In this document: in pieces, positions 47,955 through 57,194 of the stretch
Numbering within the stretch: the first letter of the stretch is position 1
How the letters are laid out: the number at the start of each line of letters is the position of its first letter
From: a bacterium
GTDB taxonomy: Bacteria; Verrucomicrobiota; Verrucomicrobiia; Verrucomicrobiales; Akkermansiaceae
Direction of reading: 5' to 3'
Assembly (NCBI GenBank): GCA_018222765.1
Contig: JAAEZT010000012.1
Coordinates: forward strand, 47,472 to 111,471
Length of the DNA stretch: 64,000 nucleotides
Position numbers and translations under genes: made by a program
Notes under the pieces: generated by a model
Database searches by the model: none
What the model was told of the DNA's origin: nothing
What the model saw: the letters and a program-made list of their open reading frames with translations, nothing else

Positions 47955-48329
47955 CTAGGATTCCTTTGAGCGCGCTTGCCTCGCCGCCTTGAATGACTTG
48001 ATACATTGAACCACAAAAATTGCTGAGACGAGAGACATTGTGATCATGCAACCGGTTGAGAGTTTGAGTTCGAAGTCGCCTTTGATTGCAGTTGGAATGA
48101 TTCGCCCGAGGGGCGCGAGGAAGCCAAGAAGTCCAAAGGTGGCTGCAATATGCATGCCAAGCTTTAGCTTGTCAGGATTCCTTGCAAGAAGAGAGCTCAG
48201 AAGAATAGGAACTCCAGCTATTGCTGGAATTAAAGCGGTCCAGCTTTGCATGCCACCTCCCAAGTAACCTAGAAGAGCAAGCGCTATTAAAATGATTCCA
48301 GTGTTTATTCCATTTTTGGTTATGTTCAT
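47955..48329 (-). CDS. Small four-helix membrane protein, unknown
   Basis: 124 residues with four hydrophobic segments (about 10-27, 30-48, 57-76 and 90-110) and a basic C-terminal tail (KSFKAARQARSKES). No family recognised; the helical hairpins and short loops recall small Verrucomicrobia inner-membrane proteins of unknown role. It lies 139 bp upstream of mscS on the same strand and may be transcribed with it. Confidence 0.6.
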   Translation of the reverse strand: MNITKNGINTGIILIALALLGYLGGGMQSWTALIPAIAGVPILLSSLLARNPDKLKLGMHIAATFGLLGFLAPLGRIIPTAIKGDFELKLSTGCMITMSLVSAIFVVQCIKSFKAARQARSKES

Positions 48330-48366
48330 GTGGTGGAAAATCTAGGGGAAAATAACGATTTTACAA

Positions 48367-48412
48367 GACTGCTAGAAATTTGCTTTTAGAGGGAGGTTTG
48401 CGGAGACCGTTT
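48367..48412. repeat. Dispersed repeat element, partial copy R1
   Basis: Begins GACTGCTAGAAATTTGCTTT, matching the first twenty bases of R3 and R4 with one or two changes, then continues into GGTTTGCGGAGACC, a GGT/ACC pair, and a T-run. It lies between the divergent small membrane gene and the LamG gene. Confidence 0.5.
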
Positions 48413-48479
48413 TTTTTAATAATGCATTTTAGTTAAGAGGGTAATCTCGTATTCGGGGTTGTTCTATCGGAGGTAAGCG

Positions 48480-48527
48480 ATGGCGAAATTCAGGCCGGTA
48501 AAGTTGGTAAAAGCCAACGGAATTTGA
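48480..48527 (+). CDS. Possible 15-residue leader peptide
   Basis: ATG 48480 is preceded by GGAGG with a six-base spacer, the strongest Shine-Dalgarno match I noticed in this window. It encodes MAKFRPVKLVKANGI and stops at TGA 48525-48527. The 3' part contains the small hairpin GTTGG/CCAAC (about 48504-48518). It lies 93 bp before the LamG protein. A regulatory upstream ORF is possible; chance is not excluded. Confidence 0.25.
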   Translation: MAKFRPVKLVKANGI

Positions 48528-48619
48528 CGAAGGTGTCTATTGTGATGTGATTTCAGAGATTTAGACAGTTGTTAATTTTTAGCTTGGGAGTTGGGTTGGG
48601 ATGGTTACAGTCCACGCCG

Positions 48620-50662
48620 ATGTTCAAAAAGTGTGTGACTTTTGCGCTTGGAGCCTGTCTCGCGGGTCACGCTGATACGGTGGGATTGTGGCGGTTTGAC
48701 GAAGTTGATGCGGCTTTGGATAGTCCGGTTGCGTCATCGATCAATACGAACTCACCGGGAACTTTTGATGCCTTGGTTGCCGGTGGTAATCCTCTCTACT
48801 CGGACGATGTCCCGGCAGCGGAGATTTTCGATCCGGTTTCGGGGACAACGTATACAAACCAATTTTCGCTTAACGCCTCGGCGGGAAGCTCCCAACTCAG
48901 CATCGAGGATGCCGTTGATTTCAACTCTTCGTTCACAGTTGAATTTTTCGTGAAATACGTCGGAGAGCCGGGCAGCTACGAGGCAATCTTGCAGCGGGTT
49001 CAAACATCTGATCTGTCCTGGAAGGTTGATTTTGATCACGGTGCGAACTCGGTCTTCGGGAGGAGCCGGGCTCGTTGGGACACCCCGGGCGGAGTGGTGG
49101 ACGGAGTGGCCGATGCCCTCGTGGATGAAAATGTCAATTTTGTGGTGGGTCCCACGGGTAGCGCTGCTGCTCCCAAGGTTTATGTCGATACTGGAGCTAA
49201 GGATGCCGAGGGGCTGGATGTGGGACCTCAGAATACCGGGAACCCGAGTGATTACGTTTACGATACCGCCAGCGGCAACCCAAATGATGCCGATGTGGCC
49301 CTTCAGGGAGATGGCACGAATGATATTGACGAGTGGCATCACGTTGCGATGTCGTTTGATCAGAATACCGGCGAGATTAAGTTCTACTTTGATTATCTCC
49401 TGAGCCAGACCCGGACGCTTGCTGACACGGAGGGCGATGGCTATACTCACCCTGCTGCGCCCATCTTTTTCGGGAAGCTGACCGGGTCCGAATACGGTCT
49501 TCTGATGGATGAATTGCGCTACTCCAATGCCATTTTGACACCGGGGGATTTTCTGCGGGAACCCATCGTCGGCGCTGGCAACACGGTTGCCCATTGGCGG
49601 CTCGAGGAGGAAGGAGCGGTTGACGGAGGTGATGTGATTGTGGCTGAGAACTCAGCTGGGCCCACCAATTCCGCCCTCCCGAATCAGGGGATTCCCAGAT
49701 ATTCATCCGATGTGCCCTCTCCCGCAATTTTCGATCCAATCTCCAATACAACATTGAGCAACCAGTTCTCGCTCGATGTGACGGAGGCCAATTCACGCCT
49801 CCGGGTCGCTAATGATCCATCGTTGAACACCTCGTTCACTCTGGAGTTCTTCATGAAAGTGATTGGTGAACCTGGAGGTTATCATTCATTTTTGAGGAGA
49901 AATCAGGCGCGTGACCTTCGTTGGCAGATTGATTTTGACCACGGTAATACTGGAGCCTTTGGTCGCCTGCGCAGCAGGTGGGACACTCCGGGTGGGGAGT
50001 CCAACAACGAGAACGAAGTAGGAGTCGACGAAAACATCAATTTTGTGGTGGGTCCCACGGGTGGCTCAAACCTTCCCGGCGACCTCCGCATCTGGGTTGA
50101 TACCGATCTGGGCGATGGTCTTGTGAGCAGCTACGATGATCCCTCGGATTGGGCCAATGATGGCAATGGGATCAATGATAACGAGGCCTGGCATCACGCG
50201 GCGCTTACCTTCGACGAGGACACCGGCGAAGTGGGCTTCTACTACAATTATGAGCTGATGCAGATCAGGACTCTTTCAGATAGCGAAGCTGATGGATACA
50301 CTCACCCGGACGCTCCCTTCGATTTTGGAAAGCTTACCAACGCTGGCTATGGCTTGTTGCTTGATGAGGTTCGTTTTTCCGGAGAAGTCCTTCTTCCGTT
50401 TCAGTTCCTTCAGGTCGTCACACCTCCGACTGTTGAGTTGGAAATCACCTCTTTGGTTTATGATGCGGCCGCTCCTCAGGCGACCGTCATTTGGAGCACC
50501 GTTCCTGGTCGAAAGTACAGTCTCGACTATTCCACCGATCTTGAAACTTGGTTCGAGTTGCTGGAGGAAGAGGAAGCCACGGAAGAAACCTACACCTTTG
50601 TTGATACAGAACTTGAAGGAAGATCTGAAAAGATCTTCTATCGCGTTCGCGAGATTGAATAA
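48620..50662 (+). CDS. Secreted protein with two LamG-like domains
   Basis: 680 residues from ATG 48620 (MFKKCVTFALGACLAGHADT, signal peptide); a TTG start at 48569 would add 17 unlikely residues. Two homologous LamG/concanavalin-like jelly rolls (about 20-320 and 325-605), each with the line FDPxSxTTxxNQFSL, a WxxDFDHG core, NFVVGPTG and EWHHVA or AWHHAA. The last 70 residues (PQATVIWSTVPGRKYSLDYS...FYRVREIE) are the C-terminal sandwich shared with other secreted proteins here. Likely binds glycan at the cell surface or outside. No enzyme motif. The downstream genes at 50687 and 51674 carry the same LamG type. Confidence 0.8.
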   Translation: MFKKCVTFALGACLAGHADTVGLWRFDEVDAALDSPVASSINTNSPGTFDALVAGGNPLYSDDVPAAEIFDPVSGTTYTNQFSLNASAGSSQLSIEDAVDFNSSFTVEFFVKYVGEPGSYEAILQRVQTSDLSWKVDFDHGANSVFGRSRARWDTPGGVVDGVADALVDENVNFVVGPTGSAAAPKVYVDTGAKDAEGLDVGPQNTGNPSDYVYDTASGNPNDADVALQGDGTNDIDEWHHVAMSFDQNTGEIKFYFDYLLSQTRTLADTEGDGYTHPAAPIFFGKLTGSEYGLLMDELRYSNAILTPGDFLREPIVGAGNTVAHWRLEEEGAVDGGDVIVAENSAGPTNSALPNQGIPRYSSDVPSPAIFDPISNTTLSNQFSLDVTEANSRLRVANDPSLNTSFTLEFFMKVIGEPGGYHSFLRRNQARDLRWQIDFDHGNTGAFGRLRSRWDTPGGESNNENEVGVDENINFVVGPTGGSNLPGDLRIWVDTDLGDGLVSSYDDPSDWANDGNGINDNEAWHHAALTFDEDTGEVGFYYNYELMQIRTLSDSEADGYTHPDAPFDFGKLTNAGYGLLLDEVRFSGEVLLPFQFLQVVTPPTVELEITSLVYDAAAPQATVIWSTVPGRKYSLDYSTDLETWFELLEEEEATEETYTFVDTELEGRSEKIFYRVREIE

Positions 50663-50686
50663 GCACCAAACAATTAAAAAATAATC

Positions 50687-51622
50687 ATGGAAAAAACATC
50701 CCAATGTGTGGTTCTTTGCAGCCTGACACTTGCTTCATTGCTCCCGGCTGCTACGACAGCATACTGGCGTCTGGAGGAGGGTATCAATGGCGCCGATGTG
50801 ACTGCCGCCGTCGACAGCTCCGGAAATGGTTTCGGCCAGTCATCTCGCTCTGGTACCCCAAAATACTCCGACAATGTTCCCGGAGCATACATTTTTGATC
50901 CGGTGAGCGGACTCACGTCTCCCAATACCCTCTCCCTCGATGCCTCGGTTGCAAATTCGCGAATCCGGACCGTCAATGACGCGGCCTTCAACACTTCGTT
51001 TACGGCTGAAATGTTTATTCAATTTACCGGCCAACCCGGCGGATATCATAATTTTATGAGACGACAGCAATCCCAAACACATCGCTGGCAGATTGACTTC
51101 GACCACGCTGCTGGGGGTGCCTTTGGGCGTGGGCGGGCCCGCCTTGATACTCTGGATGGCGATAATGCCAACTTTGTCGTTGGGCCAACCGGCGGAGCTG
51201 CAGTCACGGGAGCCAATCGTCTCTGGGTGGACACTCCGGGGGGCGATGGAAATCCTGCTAGTTACCTCGGTGGCTCTGACTGGGCGACCCAAGGGGATGG
51301 AGTCAATGATCTTCCAGGCTGGCATCACATTGCCGTCTCTCTGAATACGGTAACCAACGAGTGGAGTTTTTACATGGACTACCAACTCATGCAGACCCGG
51401 ACCCTTGTGGATGCCGATTCCAGCGGTTACCTGCATCCCGATGCACTCATTGAGTTTGGTAAAGGGGGAGGAGGGACCTACGGGACTTTCATCGACGAGG
51501 TCCGCTATTCAGATGGAGTTCTCGATCCAACGCAGTTTCTCCAGGTAACATCGATTCCCGAGCCAAGCTCTGCGCTCCTTTCGCTGCTGGGAGGAATGGC
51601 TCTGGTTCGTCGCCGTAGATAG
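50687..51622 (+). CDS. LamG-like PEP-CTERM protein
   Basis: 311 residues: signal peptide (about 1-20), one LamG-like jelly roll (about 25-290) of the same type as its neighbours (RWQIDFDH, NFVVGPTGG, GWHHIAVSL), and a PEP-CTERM tail, IPEPSSALLSLLGGMALVRR, with its PEP, hydrophobic stretch and arginine end. PEP-CTERM tails direct processing by an exosortase during export; no exosortase gene is in this window. A strong terminator follows at 51637-51673, so transcription from upstream should stop here at least in part. Confidence 0.87.
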   Translation: MEKTSQCVVLCSLTLASLLPAATTAYWRLEEGINGADVTAAVDSSGNGFGQSSRSGTPKYSDNVPGAYIFDPVSGLTSPNTLSLDASVANSRIRTVNDAAFNTSFTAEMFIQFTGQPGGYHNFMRRQQSQTHRWQIDFDHAAGGAFGRGRARLDTLDGDNANFVVGPTGGAAVTGANRLWVDTPGGDGNPASYLGGSDWATQGDGVNDLPGWHHIAVSLNTVTNEWSFYMDYQLMQTRTLVDADSSGYLHPDALIEFGKGGGGTYGTFIDEVRYSDGVLDPTQFLQVTSIPEPSSALLSLLGGMALVRRRR

Positions 51623-51636
51623 AATTTTTCTTCTTT

Positions 51637-51673
51637 AGCCCCCGGGCCGTGCTGCGCCTCCGGGGGCTTTTTT
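51637..51673 (+). terminator. Intrinsic terminator abutting the next start codon
   Basis: AGCCCCCGG (51637-51645) pairs perfectly with CCGGGGGCT (51660-51668) around a 14-base loop and is followed by T6 (51668-51673). The ATG of the next gene begins at 51674, so the hairpin lies between the LamG PEP-CTERM gene and the giant CotH gene. The GGGGG of the 3' arm is also the only Shine-Dalgarno-like sequence before that ATG. Confidence 0.85.
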
Positions 51674-54600
51674 ATGAATATTATTAAACCTCTCTCTGCT
51701 CTGGTAATACTGTCGTCCGTCTGTTCGGCGGAGGTTGTGATCAGTGAAATCAGCGGTGCCTCGTCGGACCGACTCTTGAAATATTCCGATTCTGGGCAGC
51801 CAAGTCTCGGGCCTGGTATCCCTTGGTTTGGACGGGCGTTCGATGACTCGGGGTGGCCTGTTGGACCAAGTCCATTTGGTTTCGGGTATGGCGGGGTTTC
51901 GACCAACTTGTCTTCTGTCCTTCAGGGAAAGACTCCTTCCCTCTACCTTCGAAAAGCGTTCAACGCCTCGGCGGCTCAGTCCGCTTCGCTGGCCGATCTG
52001 ATTTTGACGACGGAATTTGATGACGGGATCATTGTGTTCGTGAATGGCATCGAAGTGGCCCGGTGTAATCTCGGCGCGCCGGGAATGTTTATCTATTCTG
52101 ATCAGGTGGCATTCAATGAGGATTCCACCGAGGGAAGCCCGGTTTCCCTTAATCTCGGGAGAGCTTCCGATGTTCTTGTGGAGGGGGAAAATGTCGTCGC
52201 CGTGCAGGTGGCAAACCGGACCACTTCCTCGCCGATGTATTTCAGCGGGTCACTCCGCATCAACGCCGGCGTGACTTTGCTGAATGTTGTTTCGGAGGAT
52301 TTTTCGAATGCCAACGGGGCTTTCAAAACCCATATAAACGTTGCGGGTTCAATTGCCAACACGACCACTGGAACTCCGGTGCCCAATGGTTGGCTCGACC
52401 TTTCGCCGCTGGTCTCGAGTGGAAGTAATTGGACGGAACTTGAGGTGAGATCGCAATCCGAGGCAGGAGGGGGGGAAGCAGGGGGTGGTGCGGTTTCCTA
52501 CACAGTTTCAGGAGAGGGAACCTCCGACGACGCGGTCATTGCTTTTCCGCCGGTCTCAATGGGAACTCATTGGACGGGTGGAGCGGTGACTGCCGCGAAT
52601 CTCAGCGAGACCCGGGTTTCTTTTCGATTCAAAGGTGACCCCGGAACTGCTTACGACTTCATTATTGAGTCACCGGATGGTGTTGCTTCGGCAACAGGGT
52701 TTCCACTCGTGGAGGCAAGCAGCGACGAAACATTGGGTTACTGGAGATTTGATGAGGGAAGTGCCTCGAACGGATCGACCATTGCGGTGGCCGCGGATTC
52801 GTCGGGTAATGGATTTGATGCCAATCCGAGTGGGAGTGGCGCGGGCTCTTATTCCACTGATGTTCCGGGGAATCTCATTTTTGACCCACTCGCGAATTCG
52901 ACGCGGAACAATCAATTTTCCATGGATGTTTCAGCTTCGGGTCGCCGGATGTCAGCGCCCAATTCACCGGAATTCAACACCTCGTTCACGGTGGAAATGT
53001 TCATCAGGATCGATGAGGAGCCGGCGGGATACAATACCTTCCTGAGGCGTCAATTATCGGGATCATCACGCTGGCAAATCGATTTTGATCACGCGCGTTT
53101 GGGAGCTTTTGGGAGAATTCGTTCCCGCATGGATACCCCTGACGGAGACAACACAAATTTCGTGCTCGGACCTGTCGGAGGTTCTTCCGTTCCTTCTGAG
53201 CAGAGAATTTGGGTCGATACCGATTCGGGGAATGGCTTGGTTTCAAGCTACAACGATCCCTCGGATTGGGCCAATGATGGCAATGGGATCAATGATAGAC
53301 CCGGTTGGCATCATGTCGCGCTCTCGCTTGACGAAGAGACCGGTGTCGCAAAGTTCTTTTTTGATTATGAACTCATGCAGACCCGGACTCTCACTGATAA
53401 TGATAGTAGTGGTTATGTGCATCCTTCGGCCGTGATCGAGTTTGGGAAATTCAGCTCAGCGTATGAGATGCTCATCGACGAGGTTCGCTACACCGGACGG
53501 CCACTCGATCCCGATGAGTTTCTTCAAGTTGTTACGAGCGCACCCGAGGTTTGGTCCGCCTACGAAGTGGATTTGGGACAAGCGGATCTTGGGGAGAGGA
53601 CCGCTTTCATCAACCACCTTAATTCCAACAATCTTACCTCGTTTGTTCCAGCCCTGCGGATTCGGGGAGAGAGCTATTCCGAAACTGGCAAAACCCTCAC
53701 CCTTGATTCCTATAGCGTCGATTATACGGAGGGTGGTGCGAGTGCCAATCTCATCGTGGAAAATGCCGACTGGCAATACCACTCGGGGACGGCGGAACCC
53801 TCCGGCGGGGTTTATGAAACAGCTCTCGAAGTCGACCGGGCCGAGTTTGTGGATTGGATCGAGTTGGAGAATACCGATGCCTCTGCTGTTGATCTCACAG
53901 GGTGGTCGCTCACCGATGATAGCGGGGATTCCAGCAAGTGGACTTTTCCTCCCGGCACCACCATCCCGGCAAACGGACATCTTCTTGTCCTTGCAGATGA
54001 TCTCGATCTCACCGGGCTCAGTCCCAATTTTCTGCACGCCAATTTCAAGCTCGCCCGCGGAGGAGAGTATCTGGCCTTGTTTGATAACTCCGGAGCGCCT
54101 CGAACCGAGTTTTTGGGAGGCTTTCCGAGGCAGCTGGATTTTCATTCCTATGGTCTTGAGCCGGGTGGTTCTGACTACGTTTATCTCTCCGGGCCGACGC
54201 CGGGTAAAGCCAATGCCGGCCCGTCGTTTGCCGGAGTGGTGGAGAAGCCGGACTTCGATGTCCCAAGCGGGTTTCATGCGGACACAGTAGCCCTGGGGAT
54301 CACAAGCCTTACGCCGGGAGCAGTGATCCGATACACAACGGACGGAACGGAGCCGACTCTAACAAACGGGAGCACTTACTCCGGTGCATTGTCACTTTCG
54401 CAGATTAATTCACAAACAGCCCATACGATTAGGGCCCGTGCCTTCTTGTCTGGTCAAATTCCCTCCAGAGTGAAATCAGGCAGCTATCTGGTTGGGCAGA
54501 GCTCCAATATCATTTCGGCTCCGGCCATGCTTTTCACGGCGGATACCGAACGATCGTTTACTAAACCCTACGGGGTTCTCTCAATCGAGGGTGGGAGCTA

Positions 54601-57001
54601 CGTCGATTCAAAATGGGAAGCAGATAACAAGAGCGATTACAATATGGCGCGGGAGCGGGGGAGAGCCTTTGAGCGTCCGGCCTTCATTGAATTCTACTCC
54701 GCAAACTCGACCTTGGGGTTTCGTGAGGACGCCGGACTTCGAATGGCCGCCAGTAATTATTCCCGACCCCGCATGATCCTGAGCGGGGTTGAGAATTCTC
54801 CCTGGGCCACCAATTCGCGGGAAAAGCCCTCCTTTAACTTGTATTTCCGGGATGAATACGAGGATTCCTCAATTACCTTCCCGATCTTTGGTGAAGACTA
54901 TCCCGTCGATACTTTTGAGCAGCTTCGTCCCCGGGCCGGAAAGAACGATATCAACAACCCGCACATCAAGGACGAGGTCATGCGCCGGCTATACATCGAT
55001 ATGGGCAATGTTGGTTCGCACGGGATTTTTAATAGTCTTTATTTAAACGGGGAGTGGAAGGGATTCTACAACACCTGTGAACGACTTCGGGAGCCGTTTT
55101 TTCAAGCTCATTACCCGGGTTCCGGCGAATGGGATATCCGCCAGGCCGGCAATGCCAACGGAGGACTCGCCGAAGGAGACAATGACGCCTGGAATGAACT
55201 CAACACCCTTCTGCAGGCTTCCAATGTGAACAGCCAATCCAACTGGGAAAATGCTCTTGAGATGGTTGACCCGGTAGCAATGGCTGATTACTTCCTGCTC
55301 AATATCTATGGCGCCACGTGGGACTGGCCGAATAACAACTGGGTATCGGCCCGGGAGCGCTCGGCGAACGGTCGCTATCGTTTTTATGTTTGGGATGCAG
55401 AGGGGGCGTTTGGGCATCCACGTCGAACCGGTAACAGCAACAGCAACAAGCCCGTCGACTTCAATACCATTACCCAAGACCTTCTCTCCCGGACCGATTC
55501 CACTTCACAAATGTTTCAGCGGCTCGAACGTTGGCCGGAATTTCGCCTCCTTCTTGCCGATCGCATTCACAAGCACTTTTTCAATGGAGGAGCCCTCGAT
55601 GATTCTTCGCCCGCTTCTTCGCACATCAAGGGAGTGATCGACACCGCGATTTCAGAATTCTCACCTCTTCTGGACGAGCGTTCCAATCAAGCAGTTGATA
55701 CGGAGTTCTGGGAATATTGGACCAATTCGGGATCGTCACGCAGGAGTTACCTTCTTGGCCCCAACGATGAGCATTTCCGCGATGCCGGATATTGGCCGAA
55801 TACCGGTCCACCGGTTTTTAGTCAGCATGGTGGAGAATTTTCAGCGGGTTTTGAACTAACGATGACTGGTGGCTCGGGAACCATTTTCTATACCATCGAT
55901 GGCACTGATCCGCGTGAGTTTGGCGGGGTGACGGCAGGAACGGCGCTGGTCTATGGCTCACCTGTTGTTCTTCCGCAGGCCATTGTGACAGTGAAGGCCC
56001 GCCTCCGGAGTCCGGGAGGAGAATGGAGTGCTCTGACCGAGGCGGAGTTCAAGGTAGGCCTCGTTCAACCGTCTTCCTCGAATCTTGTGATCTCGGAAAT
56101 CCACTATCATCCGGGAGCGCCCACTACGGCGGAAGTTGCTGCAGGTTTTTCCGATCCTGATGATTTTGAATTCATTCAGCTAAAGAACATTGGAGGCCAA
56201 ACCCTCGATCTCTCAGAGTTGTCATTCACGGATGGCATTGGATTTGATTTCGCAACAGGTCTGGTAACTTCCCTTGCCCCGGATGACACGGTCATCGTAG
56301 TGAGGAGTCTTGATGCTTTTAGGCTCCGCTATGGAAGCTCATTTGATTCGCTTCTTGCCGGCCGGTTTACCGGAGGCCTTTCCAATGGAGGGGAGCAGAT
56401 TGTTGTGGAAACGCCTTCCGGAGTGATCCGATCGTTTAGTTACGGCGATGCGCTTCCGTGGCCGGAGTGTGCCGATGGAGACGGAATCTCGTTGATTCTT
56501 CTTGCTCCAGCCTCGAACCCCGACCACTCGCTTGCTGTGAATTGGATCGGCTCTGCACAGATTGGAGGGCTCCCCGGAGGACAACCCCGGTCGCTCACCT
56601 ATGCGGAATGGCGGGCTTATTCCTTTGTTCCCGGACAGTCCTCAGGACCGGAAGATGATCCTGATCTGGATGGTTTGCCCAATCTTATAGAGTTTTATTT
56701 GGGATCACTTCCTGGAAAGAACGACGCCTCGAATCATGCTCCCCAGGGCTCCTTGGTGGATGATGGAGGGGAGAAATATCTCACCTTCACTTTCTCCGAG
56801 GTTGCCGGTCAAAGTGGCTTGAATGGAAGTGTCCAGGTTTCCCCGGATCTTGAGAATTGGAGTTCGGATCCCGAAGAAATTGTGGAACTTCTTCCTGCCC
56901 TTCCCAATGGCAACGGGAGTATCCAGCGGACCTTCCGTGTCCTGACTCCTTTGTCTGCCGACGCAAAGCAATTCGTTCGTCTTAGGGTGATTCAAAATTA
57001 G
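51674..57001 (+). CDS. Giant secreted LamG / lamin-tail / CotH-kinase protein
   Basis: 1775 residues. Signal peptide (MNIIKPLSALVILSSVCSAE), a beta-sandwich (about 30-200), a LamG-like jelly roll (about 353-622), a lamin-tail domain (about 721-860), a chitobiase-type Ig-like domain (about 863-940, GAVIRYTTDGTEPT), a CotH kinase-like domain (about 982-1300; PSFNLYFR, LYLNGEWKGFYNTCERL and YVWDAEGAFG as candidate active-site segments), a second chitobiase-type domain (about 1389-1460), a second lamin-tail (about 1470-1610, NLVISEIHYHPG), an acidic DPDLDGLPNLIEFYLGSL loop and a C-terminal sandwich ending FVRLRVIQN. Second CotH protein of the window, with the same parts in a different order. Its LamG shares a 43-base identical stretch with the gene at 48620. 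Confidence 0.83.
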   Translation: MNIIKPLSALVILSSVCSAEVVISEISGASSDRLLKYSDSGQPSLGPGIPWFGRAFDDSGWPVGPSPFGFGYGGVSTNLSSVLQGKTPSLYLRKAFNASAAQSASLADLILTTEFDDGIIVFVNGIEVARCNLGAPGMFIYSDQVAFNEDSTEGSPVSLNLGRASDVLVEGENVVAVQVANRTTSSPMYFSGSLRINAGVTLLNVVSEDFSNANGAFKTHINVAGSIANTTTGTPVPNGWLDLSPLVSSGSNWTELEVRSQSEAGGGEAGGGAVSYTVSGEGTSDDAVIAFPPVSMGTHWTGGAVTAANLSETRVSFRFKGDPGTAYDFIIESPDGVASATGFPLVEASSDETLGYWRFDEGSASNGSTIAVAADSSGNGFDANPSGSGAGSYSTDVPGNLIFDPLANSTRNNQFSMDVSASGRRMSAPNSPEFNTSFTVEMFIRIDEEPAGYNTFLRRQLSGSSRWQIDFDHARLGAFGRIRSRMDTPDGDNTNFVLGPVGGSSVPSEQRIWVDTDSGNGLVSSYNDPSDWANDGNGINDRPGWHHVALSLDEETGVAKFFFDYELMQTRTLTDNDSSGYVHPSAVIEFGKFSSAYEMLIDEVRYTGRPLDPDEFLQVVTSAPEVWSAYEVDLGQADLGERTAFINHLNSNNLTSFVPALRIRGESYSETGKTLTLDSYSVDYTEGGASANLIVENADWQYHSGTAEPSGGVYETALEVDRAEFVDWIELENTDASAVDLTGWSLTDDSGDSSKWTFPPGTTIPANGHLLVLADDLDLTGLSPNFLHANFKLARGGEYLALFDNSGAPRTEFLGGFPRQLDFHSYGLEPGGSDYVYLSGPTPGKANAGPSFAGVVEKPDFDVPSGFHADTVALGITSLTPGAVIRYTTDGTEPTLTNGSTYSGALSLSQINSQTAHTIRARAFLSGQIPSRVKSGSYLVGQSSNIISAPAMLFTADTERSFTKPYGVLSIEGGSYVDSKWEADNKSDYNMARERGRAFERPAFIEFYSANSTLGFREDAGLRMAASNYSRPRMILSGVENSPWATNSREKPSFNLYFRDEYEDSSITFPIFGEDYPVDTFEQLRPRAGKNDINNPHIKDEVMRRLYIDMGNVGSHGIFNSLYLNGEWKGFYNTCERLREPFFQAHYPGSGEWDIRQAGNANGGLAEGDNDAWNELNTLLQASNVNSQSNWENALEMVDPVAMADYFLLNIYGATWDWPNNNWVSARERSANGRYRFYVWDAEGAFGHPRRTGNSNSNKPVDFNTITQDLLSRTDSTSQMFQRLERWPEFRLLLADRIHKHFFNGGALDDSSPASSHIKGVIDTAISEFSPLLDERSNQAVDTEFWEYWTNSGSSRRSYLLGPNDEHFRDAGYWPNTGPPVFSQHGGEFSAGFELTMTGGSGTIFYTIDGTDPREFGGVTAGTALVYGSPVVLPQAIVTVKARLRSPGGEWSALTEAEFKVGLVQPSSSNLVISEIHYHPGAPTTAEVAAGFSDPDDFEFIQLKNIGGQTLDLSELSFTDGIGFDFATGLVTSLAPDDTVIVVRSLDAFRLRYGSSFDSLLAGRFTGGLSNGGEQIVVETPSGVIRSFSYGDALPWPECADGDGISLILLAPASNPDHSLAVNWIGSAQIGGLPGGQPRSLTYAEWRAYSFVPGQSSGPEDDPDLDGLPNLIEFYLGSLPGKNDASNHAPQGSLVDDGGEKYLTFTFSEVAGQSGLNGSVQVSPDLENWSSDPEEIVELLPALPNGNGSIQRTFRVLTPLSADAKQFVRLRVIQN

Positions 57002-57068
57002 GAAATTGCTTTTGACGGGAAGGCCGCGGAAACCCGGGTTTGGCGGAATACATAGGGGAGAGAGGGGT
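57000..57068. repeat. Dispersed repeat element, copy R2
   Basis: Starts within the TAG stop of the giant CotH gene (TAGGAAATTGCTTTTGACGG) and continues through GGAAACCCGGGTTTGGCGG, where AAACC/GGTTT and CCGC/GCGG can pair, to a G-rich end. Same order of parts as R3 and R4. Confidence 0.65.
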
Positions 57069-57085
57069 TTATTATTTCAGTTCAT

Positions 57086-57119
57086 ACTATCCATCAAAAA
57101 AAATCATAGATTGGATAGT
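57086..57119. promoter_or_regulatory. Inverted repeat upstream of a PEP-CTERM gene
   Basis: ACTATCCA (57086-57093) and TGGATAGT (57112-57119) form a perfect 8-base inverted repeat with an 18-base A-rich spacer, 76 bases before ATG 57195. It could be an operator; no regulator is known. Confidence 0.35.
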
Positions 57120-57194
57120 TTGGCGGTTTGACTTGAACCTACCGTTTGGCGATCTTCTTATTTGGGTTGCCGCAAGTTTAAAGTGTCAGACATC

